DNA of 64,000 nucleotides from positions 124,001 to 188,000 of the forward strand of contig NZ_FNUR01000006.1 of assembly GCF_900108105.1 (NCBI RefSeq), given 5' to 3'. The translations under genes were made by a program, and so were the position numbers. The notes beneath the pieces were generated by a model that was given only the letters and a program-made list of their open reading frames with translations, ran no database searches and was not told where the DNA came from. This document shows positions 35,978 through 43,449 of this stretch, piece after piece. Positions within the stretch are counted from its first letter, which is position 1; each line of letters starts with the position of its first letter. Origin of the DNA: Butyrivibrio sp. Su6. GTDB lineage: Bacteria; Bacillota; Clostridia; Lachnospirales; Lachnospiraceae.

Positions 35978-38041
35978 ATGGATAAGAGATTAGAACCACT
36001 TTTTACAAAATGGAAGATTGGAAATGTGGAGATTAAAAACCGTATTGTTTTAACTTCCATGGGTGGAACTGATTTATTTGGATGGATGGAAAAGAACCAT
36101 TTCGACAAGGCTGGAGCTGACTTCATACTTGAAGTGGCTAAAAATAATGCGGGACTTGTTCTTCCCGGATGTCAGCCTGTTTACAATCCAATGTTTGGTC
36201 AGTGGCTCTACAGCAATAAAAAAATGTATCAGGAACTAAAAGAATGGATGCCAAAGCTTCATGAGACAGGCGCCAAGCTTTTTGTTCAGCTTACTGCCGG
36301 CTTTGGCAGGTCTTTTACCGTAAGTACCATGATGGAGACCTTGTACAATAATAAGGCACTCAGAGTTTTATCAAAGCCATTTATGGACCTTGATAAGATA
36401 ACAGCTTCCGCAAGTGCTTCACCTAACAGATGGTCTGATAAGCTGCCTTCAAGGGCACTTACTGTAGAGGAGATCAGGGAGTATGTCACAGCCTTTGGTA
36501 AGACTGCGCTTCTTTTGAAAGAAGCCGGAGTTGACGGCGTGGAAGTACATGCTGTTCATGAAGGTTACCTCCTTGATCAGTTTACTTTGCCTTACGTGAA
36601 TAAAAGAACTGACGAATACGGTGGAAGTTTTGAGAACAGATACAGGTTTGCTGTGGATATCGTAAAAGAAATAAAGAAAACCTGTGGAAAAGACTTCCCG
36701 GTTTCTCTGCGTTACAGCGTTGTCTCCAAGACAAAAGGCTTTAGAGAAGGCGCACTTCCCGGTGAAGACTATGTAGAAGCAGGAAGAGATTTTGAGGAGT
36801 CCAAAAGAGCTGCAAAGTACCTTCAGGATGCCGGCTATGATATGCTCAACTGCGACAATGGTACGTATGATGCCTGGTACTGGGCTCATCCACCAATCTA
36901 TATGCCTGAAAACTGTAACCTGGAAGATGTTGAGAATCTTAAAAAGTACGTGGATATCCCTGTTGTCTGTGCAGGACGACTGGATCCAAGAGTTGCTGCA
37001 AATTCAATAAATGAAGGAAAGCTCGATGGAGCCGGTTTTGCAAGATCATTCCTTGCTGATCCTGAATGGGTTACAAAACTCATAGCAGGAAAAGAAGAGG
37101 ATATAAGACCATGTATTCTTTGTCATAATGGCTGCTTTAACATGTGCCATTATAAGGGCGTTCCTAATGATCAGAAATTATCTGATTCTCTTCACCTTGC
37201 AAGATGTGCTGTAAATGCCGAAACTATGCAGAAGGACAAGCATCACATCAAACCTACCAAACACCCAAAGAAGGTTTATATCATCGGCGGTGGAATTGGC
37301 GGAATGGAAGCAGCAAGAGTCCTTAAGCTCAGAGGCCATGAGCCTGTTATTTATGAAAAAGCGGACAGACTTGGCGGAACATTTATTGCTGCAAGTGCTG
37401 AGTCATATAAGGGAAAGCTCAGAGATCTTTTGGCGTGGTATCTTAGAAAAATGGATGAGCTTGGAATAGAAGTTCATTTGAATGAAGAGATAACTGATCT
37501 TAAGAAGTTTGGTAAGAGCGATATCCTGATCGCCACAGGTTCCAAGGCAAGGGTGTTGAGAAGCGTTCCGGGACATGAAAAAATGGTGGAAGCATGCGAG
37601 TTCCTTACCGGTACAGAGGTCGGAGAGACAGTAGCTGTAATAGGCGGTGGACTTACAGGATGCGAGATTGCATATGAGCTTGCACTTAAGGGCAAAAAGC
37701 CTGTTATTGTAGAAATGAAGGACGACCTTGTTTCACAACCGGGAGTATGCCTTGCAAACAGCTCATACCTCAGAGAATGGTTTGCTCTTCACAAAGTTCC
37801 GGTTTACCTTGAGACTTCTCTTAAAGAAGTCAGGGATGGCAATATCCTTGTAAAGGACAAAGAAGGCAAAGAATTTGAAATAGAGTGTGATAGTGTTATC
37901 AGCTCTGCGGGTTATATTCCTAATCCTCTCATAAAGGACAGTGATAGAACCAGCAATATTGATTTTATTGGTGACTGTAAACAGATAGGTAATCTTAGAA
38001 GCGTAATCTGGAGAGCTTATGAAGTTGCCATGAGAATATGA
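35978..38041 (+). CDS. NADH:flavin oxidoreductase, Old Yellow Enzyme family (2,4-dienoyl-CoA reductase-like)
   Basis: 687 aa. An N-terminal FMN TIM barrel has VEVHAVHEGYLLDQF, NKRTDEYGGSFENRYRF. A 4Fe-4S site follows (CILCHNGCFNMC plus a later Cys in RCAVN). The C-terminal half carries FAD- and NAD-binding folds (VYIIGGGIGGMEAARVLKLRGH, VAVIGGGLTGCEIA). This is the FadH/BaiCD architecture, which reduces activated double bonds. The substrate is unknown. GGGAG at 35962 supports the ATG at 35978; a TTG at 35954 is also in frame. A terminator follows. Confidence 0.9.
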   Translation: MDKRLEPLFTKWKIGNVEIKNRIVLTSMGGTDLFGWMEKNHFDKAGADFILEVAKNNAGLVLPGCQPVYNPMFGQWLYSNKKMYQELKEWMPKLHETGAKLFVQLTAGFGRSFTVSTMMETLYNNKALRVLSKPFMDLDKITASASASPNRWSDKLPSRALTVEEIREYVTAFGKTALLLKEAGVDGVEVHAVHEGYLLDQFTLPYVNKRTDEYGGSFENRYRFAVDIVKEIKKTCGKDFPVSLRYSVVSKTKGFREGALPGEDYVEAGRDFEESKRAAKYLQDAGYDMLNCDNGTYDAWYWAHPPIYMPENCNLEDVENLKKYVDIPVVCAGRLDPRVAANSINEGKLDGAGFARSFLADPEWVTKLIAGKEEDIRPCILCHNGCFNMCHYKGVPNDQKLSDSLHLARCAVNAETMQKDKHHIKPTKHPKKVYIIGGGIGGMEAARVLKLRGHEPVIYEKADRLGGTFIAASAESYKGKLRDLLAWYLRKMDELGIEVHLNEEITDLKKFGKSDILIATGSKARVLRSVPGHEKMVEACEFLTGTEVGETVAVIGGGLTGCEIAYELALKGKKPVIVEMKDDLVSQPGVCLANSSYLREWFALHKVPVYLETSLKEVRDGNILVKDKEGKEFEIECDSVISSAGYIPNPLIKDSDRTSNIDFIGDCKQIGNLRSVIWRAYEVAMRI

Positions 38042-38045
38042 TAAT

Positions 38046-38074
38046 AGCCCCCTATGGAAACATAGGGGGTTTAT
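38046..38074 (+). terminator. Rho-independent terminator after the Old Yellow Enzyme gene
   Basis: GCCCCCTATG, GAAA loop, CATAGGGGGT, then TTATT. Confidence 0.85.
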
Positions 38075-38136
38075 TAAATTTTAATATAATTTTAATCGAA
38101 ATACAGTATTTGAGCGAACGTTTTTTTTCATATTGA

Positions 38137-38145
38137 TGGTACAAT
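38137..38145 (+). promoter_or_regulatory. Possible extended -10 promoter for the FIST-chemoreceptor operon
   Basis: TGGTACAAT about 40 bp before the start codon; no clear -35. Confidence 0.4.
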
Positions 38146-38185
38146 ATTTATGATGCCTTTTAAATATTTTCAAAGGAGATGTTCT

Positions 38186-39241
38186 ATGAAGACCTTTTAT
38201 GGAAAAAACGCTCAAGGTAGCGTATCAGAAGCAGTACATGGGCTTGTTTCGCCTAAGCTTATTATCATGATGAGCAATGCCGATAAGTTTGAAGCAAATG
38301 TTGAGACACTTGAGAAACTCTATCCGGGTGTGCCAAGTATTGGCTGTATTGCCATGGGATATGATACAACAGTTGTAGAAAACGGCGTTGCAATCACAGC
38401 ATTTACTGATGGGGTTACAGTCTGCACAGGTGTTCTTGAAAATGTTTCTAAGGCGCCTGCAAGGTATATCAAAAGAATTACCGCTGACGTTGAATCAGTA
38501 AGACCCGGAAAAGACAACACAGCAATCATCGATTTCTGCGCTGCCAATGATGCTGCAGTTCTTACAACTCTTTCAACTCTTGTAGAAAAATATAATCTAC
38601 AGGTCATGGGAGCTACAGGTGATGCCGGAAAGGTATCAGTTAATGGCAAAGTATATGAAGATGCCATGGTATATGCAGTAATTAAGAATAACGGCGGCAA
38701 GGTAAAAACATATAAGGAAAACATTTACGCTCCACGAGATAATACTCAGCTTATCGCATCTAAGACAGATAAGAGCAAATATTATCTTGGAGAATTAAAC
38801 GGACGCCCTGCAAAGCAGGTATATATCGAGCTTACGGGAGCTCCTGAGAACGACGTTGTAAACCAGACCTTCAAAAATCCTTTTGGAAAAATGGTCGGTG
38901 ATGACGTTTGTATCGTTTCATTAAAGGACGTATCAGGAAATGGTCTTATTCTGTACAGACAGATCAACGACTCGGATATCCTCACAATTCTTGAGATGCG
39001 TGATCCTTCTGAAGTAGCTCAGGCTACCATAAATAAGATCAAGAATGATTTCAATCATGTATCAGCTATCTTTTCAGTTAATTGCATATTCAGATATCTT
39101 GTATTTGAGGAGAGAGGTGGCCTTTCTACATACCTTAACAAGATAGGAACCCTTGGAGCCTCATGTGGACTTGTAGGATTTGGCGAACATTATAACACGC
39201 AGTTTGTTAATCAGACCATGACATGTGTGGTATTCGAATAA
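38186..39241 (+). CDS. FIST domain signal-sensing protein
   Basis: 351 aa with FIST N and FIST C domains, no signal peptide and no membrane helix. Recognisable parts are [32 protein letters not shown] for FIST N, and a C-terminal [22 protein letters not shown], typical of FIST C. The family is proposed to bind small molecules such as amino acids. AAAGGAGA supports the ATG at 38186. The soluble chemoreceptor gene begins 11 bp after the stop, so the pair probably forms a ligand sensor and signalling output. Confidence 0.85.
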   Translation: MKTFYGKNAQGSVSEAVHGLVSPKLIIMMSNADKFEANVETLEKLYPGVPSIGCIAMGYDTTVVENGVAITAFTDGVTVCTGVLENVSKAPARYIKRITADVESVRPGKDNTAIIDFCAANDAAVLTTLSTLVEKYNLQVMGATGDAGKVSVNGKVYEDAMVYAVIKNNGGKVKTYKENIYAPRDNTQLIASKTDKSKYYLGELNGRPAKQVYIELTGAPENDVVNQTFKNPFGKMVGDDVCIVSLKDVSGNGLILYRQINDSDILTILEMRDPSEVAQATINKIKNDFNHVSAIFSVNCIFRYLVFEERGGLSTYLNKIGTLGASCGLVGFGEHYNTQFVNQTMTCVVFE

Positions 39242-39252
39242 GGGAGATAAAT

Positions 39253-40218
39253 ATGTTTGAAATGTTTGGTAAAAAGAAAATTGAGACAGTAAACGAGAAT
39301 GTAAATAAAAACGCTGAAGAGAAAAAGGCGATGGAAGAAAAGATGGATTCTTTGGTTTATATCGCAGATTCCATTAAGAGTTTCCAAAAAGACCTGGTTC
39401 AGAATGAAGTGAATTCTCTTACTGAGATTCATGACATGGGAGAAGCTGTTGATGATGTAATTGACAGCAACACCAAATTAAGAGACAGGATGGAAAACTT
39501 TAACGAGAAGTTTGCTGAGGTTAATCAGAGCGCTTCTAAGTTTGAAGATGTTAAGCAGAATATCTTAAACAGTGTTCATAACGCACAGGATAAGGTTGGA
39601 GAGCTTAAAGACAATTCCAATGAAGTAAGAGCCAGCTTCGATGAGATGGCGCAGGGCTTTGAAAACTTCAAGGAATCGGTTAATCAGATTTCTGATTATA
39701 TGAAAAAGATCATCAGCATTGCATCTCAGACAAACCTTCTTGCTCTTAATGCTTCAATTGAGGCTGCAAGAGCAGGTGCTGCAGGAAAAGGATTTGCTGT
39801 AGTTGCTACAGAAGTAAGAGAGCTTGCAGATGAGATCAAGGTAATGATTGATCAGGTAAATGCTTCTATTGACAATGCAAATACTGAGAGTGAGAAGTTA
39901 TCTGTTCTTATGGAAAATTCCATTGCAGCAATGGACAAGTCACTTCAGGGCGTGGAAGAGACAAAAGAGACTTTCGATGAGATCATCGAGAGTACCGACG
40001 GAGCCAATGCCGTTCAGCAGGAGATTGCAGATACCACTGATGTAGCTGCAGATGAGCTTCATCTCATCGGATCAAATATCGATGACATCAACAGAAAGTA
40101 CGATGCCCTCGTAAACCAGCTTGAAAGAGTTAATCAGCTTGGAACTACAAAGAGTAGCGTATTTGAGCACATCGATAACCTGGTTTCCCAGATCGAACCT
40201 ATCGTAAAGTCCAAATAA
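39253..40218 (+). CDS. Cytoplasmic methyl-accepting chemotaxis-type protein
   Basis: 321 aa, mostly long coiled coil, with no membrane helix. The MCP signalling tip is complete: [38 protein letters not shown]. It would signal to CheA/CheW. There is no ligand-binding domain, so the co-transcribed FIST protein may supply the sensing. AGGGAGA precedes the ATG. The gene ends just before the quasi-palindromic repeat. Confidence 0.88.
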   Translation: MFEMFGKKKIETVNENVNKNAEEKKAMEEKMDSLVYIADSIKSFQKDLVQNEVNSLTEIHDMGEAVDDVIDSNTKLRDRMENFNEKFAEVNQSASKFEDVKQNILNSVHNAQDKVGELKDNSNEVRASFDEMAQGFENFKESVNQISDYMKKIISIASQTNLLALNASIEAARAGAAGKGFAVVATEVRELADEIKVMIDQVNASIDNANTESEKLSVLMENSIAAMDKSLQGVEETKETFDEIIESTDGANAVQQEIADTTDVAADELHLIGSNIDDINRKYDALVNQLERVNQLGTTKSSVFEHIDNLVSQIEPIVKSK

Positions 40219-40237
40219 GTAGTAAGAACTTCTAAGT

Positions 40238-40852
40238 CGGAGCAGTCGCCAGGCCAAGAGCCATTTGCGTGACATTTCGAGTTTAGAAGTTCATGGCAAC
40301 AAATTTTTACTTTGGGATTCCTTGGATCAAACTCACCGCTGACTACCGGCGCTTTTGGACAGTGGGCTCCATTTTTCTCTGTCGCAAGAAAACGCCATTT
40401 TTCCTGTGCTCTTGGGCACCTTTGAACCGCGCATGTGGAAGCACATGTTTGAGCAGGGCGTATAGATATGAATAACGTGGTCTTGGCCCGCTAAAGCGGG
40501 CAACAAGGCAAAATAAAAGAATCATCTCTCAAACTCATGAGTTTGGAGAGTGATTCTTTTTTTATTGCCTATGGTGCGTACGCACCGTAGACCACGTTAT
40601 TCATATTAGCCCTGCGAGTTTTTGCTGTAACATGCGCATTAAAGAAAAAGGTGCCTGAGCACTTGGAAAAAGTTTCGTTTTCTTGTCAGAGAAAAATGGA
40701 GCCCACTGTACCTAAAAGTGTCTGGTGTCAGCGGCTCAGACATGTGATCCAAAAACGGAATCCCAAAGTAAAAATTTGAATGCTCATGAACTTAACTAAA
40801 CTCTCTTAGACACGCAAATGGCTCTTGTCCGGCGGTTGCTCTCTCTTTGGAT
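40238..40852. repeat. Quasi-palindromic ~0.6-kb repeat element, copy 1
   Basis: The element fills the gap between two convergent genes. It consists of two diverged ~300-bp arms in inverted orientation. Perfect pairs between the arms include ATATGAATAACGTGGTCT with its complement, ACTTTGGGATTCC, GGGCTCCATTTTTCTC and the outer GCCATTTGCGTG. Each arm has a small hairpin before the centre: GCCCGC-TAAA-GCGGGC at 40486 and GGTGCGTACGCACC at 40573, alike in shape but not in sequence. The centre is a bidirectional terminator. No transposase is inside. Copy 2, reverse complement in order, is at 42680. Confidence 0.9.
40515..40563. terminator. Bidirectional terminator at the centre of repeat copy 1
   Basis: GAATCATCTCTCAAACTC pairs with GAGTTTGGAGAGTGATTC; A-run on the left and T-run on the right allow use from both sides, for the chemoreceptor gene and the rpn gene. 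Confidence 0.85.
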
Positions 40853-40855
40853 TTC

Positions 40856-41737
40856 TTAAGATTTTATATTATTAAGGAGCATGTCTTCTGTAACTCCGGT
40901 GAGTTCCATAGCTTCTTCTTTGGAGTGACCTTTGTTTATCAGATTGTTGAATATAGCAATTGCTGCATTATCATAACCTGTGTCGTATCCTTCATCATAG
41001 CCTTCTTTTTTGACATTTTTAAGGTGGAGTTCTTCATTATAGTCCCACATACTTGCCTCCTGAACTTTGGCTCTATGCTTTTTTAAGAATATAGATAGAG
41101 TTCCATCTGCAATGCATTTATCAATTGCTTTACTTATAGCATTACCAACCGCGTCGTTTCGGTCATCAACATTTTTAGGAATCTCTTTTATATATTGTCG
41201 CACAATGGAGACAAAAAGTGAATATTCCTTTAAGGTGTCACATGCTTCCATAAGCTCCTTATTGTGACCATTGTTTATATTGAGTGCAGTGACAATAAGC
41301 TCAAGTTCAGGCTCTTCTATGATAGTCTCAAATTGTTCGGATAATTTGTATACTTTCCTGTCTTGCATTGGAGAAGTACCATTATAAAACACAAAAAATT
41401 TTGGCGCAGGAATCTTTATGAGTTTACTGGTATATAAGTCTTCTTCGGTTGTGATCTTTTTGAGAAGCTTTGCCACATAGAAAAAATCCCTTAAAGGCAT
41501 ATTGGGGCATAACGATGATTGATGTTCAAAAATGTTGAGCTGTGAGTTGAAGATAAATGATACATCATTTTTTACCTTCATAAAGGTGCTGTCACCTATA
41601 GTATTGATGATAAGGTCATCTTCGTTGGTGTAGGATGTTTTATTTAAGGCATTATACAGTGATAATAGCTCTTTTTTGTTGTTAAATAACATCCTGAATA
41701 CTGTGTCTCGGTAGTTTTTGTTTTCGATTTCTGACAT
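40856..41737 (-). CDS. Rpn family recombination-promoting nuclease/putative transposase (PD-(D/E)XK)
   Basis: 293 aa on the minus strand. The PD-(D/E)XK core shows Asp58 in KNDVSF and the Glu71-x-Gln73 motif in FEHQSS, then CPNMPLRDFFYVAKLL. The C-terminal part has a short repeat EGYDEGYDTGYDNA, common in the family. E. coli Rpn proteins nick DNA and promote RecA-independent recombination. AGGAGGAC precedes the ATG. It is enclosed by two inverted copies of a palindromic repeat, with its stop 3 bp from copy 1. Rpn genes are plentiful in Lachnospiraceae and usually lie alone. Confidence 0.85.
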   Translation of the reverse strand: MSEIENKNYRDTVFRMLFNNKKELLSLYNALNKTSYTNEDDLIINTIGDSTFMKVKNDVSFIFNSQLNIFEHQSSLCPNMPLRDFFYVAKLLKKITTEEDLYTSKLIKIPAPKFFVFYNGTSPMQDRKVYKLSEQFETIIEEPELELIVTALNINNGHNKELMEACDTLKEYSLFVSIVRQYIKEIPKNVDDRNDAVGNAISKAIDKCIADGTLSIFLKKHRAKVQEASMWDYNEELHLKNVKKEGYDEGYDTGYDNAAIAIFNNLINKGHSKEEAMELTGVTEDMLLNNIKS

Positions 41738-41979
41738 AAATGTCCTCCTAAAGTTTGTTTTTTGCTAAAGGAATTATCCGGCTGAAATGCCTTAAGAATA
41801 TCCAATAGAATATGCATGAAATTGCATTTACTGATAAGAAAATCAGCAAGAGATAAATTATCATAGATCAAGTTATATGTAAAGGAGTTTTTAATATAAG
41901 CGTAGGAATGGTATTATTTAATATGGTTTAAAGAAATAAGCTTATTATTTTAGGACTACAATGAACAGGGAGAAGATTT

Positions 41980-42102
41980 ATGGACAGCAGATTTAAGCAG
42001 CTTTTGGAGATGGCGAAGGTTTACAGAATGCCGATGGACAGGGTTATACGATACATTTATATTCCTGAGTTTTTTAATATGTTCAGGAGGAAAGACAAAT
42101 GA
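41980..42102 (+). pseudogene. 40-aa peptide resembling the EAA loop of an ABC permease (remnant or microprotein)
   Basis: The 40-codon frame MDSRFKQLLEMAKVYRMP... continues with MDRVIRYIYIPEFFNMF, which matches the cytoplasmic coupling (EAA) loop of SsuC/nitrate-type ABC permeases. It lacks any membrane helix. Its own ribosome site, AGGGAGAAG, is present and it overlaps the ATPase start by 4 bp (ATGA), so it is likely translated. It may be what is left of a deleted permease, or a retained docking peptide. Confidence 0.65.
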
Positions 42103-42680
42103 TCATTGAGGTAAAAGATGTATCGAAATCCTATGGTGAAAAGAAAGTACTTGATAAGTTTAATCTGAATATAGAGGATGAACACAGCTATATAATTACA
42201 GGCGGAAGCGAATCAGGAAAGACAACTTTGCTTCGCCTCATTTTAGGACTTGAAAATCCAGATTCAGGAAAAGTGGGACTTCTTGGAGATTACAAGTACC
42301 CCTATATAAACGCAGGAGTAGTCTTTCAGGAAGACAGGCTTTGTGAGAGCTTTTCAGCAGTAACCAACTGCGCAATGGTAAGCAAGAAGGTCTTCAAGCA
42401 AACAGTAAGAGAAGAACTTTTAAAACTCCTTCCTTCAGACAAGGTTGATATTCCTGTCAAAAAACTCTCAAGCGCAGAGAGGCGCATGGTCTGCATAGCC
42501 AGAGCCTGCTGCATTCCAAGCGATGTCCTCGTTATGGATGAGCCCATCAAAGGCCTTAACGCCTCCCAAAAAGAAAAGGCAATTGCCTTCATCAGGGACA
42601 AGCAGGGCTCAGGCTCCCTCGTAATAGCCACAGAAGACGTTTCAGGGCTCGACTTTGGCAGAACCATTACCTTGCAGTAA
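42099..42680 (+). CDS. Orphan ABC transporter ATP-binding protein, degenerate signature
   Basis: 193 aa, short for the family. The Walker A box is [12 protein letters not shown] and the Walker B is VLVMDEPIKGL. The signature is altered to LSSAERRMVCIARA, where LSGGQ is usual, and the switch histidine region reads VIATEDVSG. It resembles the SsuB/nitrate ATPase group. There is no permease or binding-protein gene nearby, only the 40-aa EAA peptide. The stop codon coincides with the start of repeat copy 2, so the tail may have been shortened by that insertion. Confidence 0.75.
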   Translation: MIIEVKDVSKSYGEKKVLDKFNLNIEDEHSYIITGGSESGKTTLLRLILGLENPDSGKVGLLGDYKYPYINAGVVFQEDRLCESFSAVTNCAMVSKKVFKQTVREELLKLLPSDKVDIPVKKLSSAERRMVCIARACCIPSDVLVMDEPIKGLNASQKEKAIAFIRDKQGSGSLVIATEDVSGLDFGRTITLQ

Positions 42681-43325
42681 AGCAGCCAAAAGCCTCTCGC
42701 AGACCGCCCCGCCCGTGTAGAAGCCATTTGCGTGTCTAAGAGAGTTTAGTTAAGTTTATGAGCATTCAAATTTTTACTTTTGGATTCCGTTTTTGGATCA
42801 CATGTCTGAGCTGCTGACACCAGACACTTTTAGGTACAGTGGGCTCCATTTTTCTCTGACAAGAAAATGAAATTTTTTCCAAGTGCTCAGGCACCTTTTT
42901 CTTTAATGCGCATGCTACAGCAAAAACTCGCAGGGCTAATATGAATAACGTGGTCTACGGTGCGTACGCACCATAGGCAAAAAAAGAATCACTCTCCAAA
43001 CTCATGAGTTTGAGAGATGATTCTTTTATTTTGCCTTGGTGCCCGCTTTAGCGGGCCAAGACCACGTTATTCATATCTATACGCCCTGCTCAAACATGTG
43101 CTTCCACATGCGCGGTTCAAAGGTGCCCAAGAGCACAGGAAAAATGGCGTTTTCTTGCGACAGAGAAAAATGGAGCCCACTGTCCAAAAGTGCCGGTAGT
43201 CAGCGGTGAGTCTGATCCAAGGAATCCCAAAGCAAAAATTTGTTGCCATAAACTTCTAAACTCGAAACGTCACGCAAATGGCTTCTACACGGGCGGGGCA
43301 GTCTGCGAGGGGCTTTTGGCTGCTT
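42680..43325. repeat. Quasi-palindromic ~0.6-kb repeat element, copy 2 (inverted relative to copy 1)
   Basis: The ends are a ~55-bp terminal inverted repeat beginning AAGCAGCCAAAAGCC with two mismatches, running to GCCATTTGCGTG. The order of arms is the reverse complement of copy 1. The same blocks recur: ATATGAATAACGTGGTCT, GGTGCGTACGCACC, GCCCGCTTTAGCGGGC and GGGCTCCATTTTTCTC. No target-site duplication is obvious. The outermost 40 bp differ from those of copy 1. The rest of the gap up to 43449 shows only a promoter. Confidence 0.9.
42981..43030. terminator. Bidirectional terminator at the centre of repeat copy 2
   Basis: GAATCACTCTCCAAACTC pairs with GAGTTTGAGAGATGATTC; flanked by an A-run and a T-run. 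Confidence 0.8.
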
Positions 43326-43350
43326 GAGAATCGTAATAATGGTATGTGAA

Positions 43351-43379
43351 TAGACCATAAACCGTTTGTTTGGTATAAT
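43351..43379 (+). promoter_or_regulatory. Promoter ahead of the signalling/export island
   Basis: TATAAT at 43374 with extended TGG; 17 bp upstream is TAGACC, a partial -35 match. It lies ~70 bp ahead of the histidine kinase. Confidence 0.6.
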
Positions 43380-43449
43380 AAAATAGAAGTGATTGTCGGT
43401 TGAATTATGTGAGGATACGTGAGACGGCGGCTTTTGTGGAGGTAGTGGC

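Noticed and set aside
40293-40475. 60-residue frame starting MATNFYFGIPW in repeat copy 1, and its near twin on the minus strand of copy 2 (43067-43249); similar 60-residue frames on the other strands
   Set aside because: They lie wholly inside the palindromic repeat; conservation is as strong in the non-coding blocks, there is no ribosome site, and both strands are open by the same symmetry.
40847-41086. Hydrophobic + strand frame of 79 residues
   Set aside because: It is antisense to the rpn gene and has no ribosome site.
40238-43325. Composite transposon or insertion sequence
   Set aside because: No DDE or HUH transposase is inside the repeats, and no target-site duplication is clear. 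Rpn alone is not evidence of a transposon.
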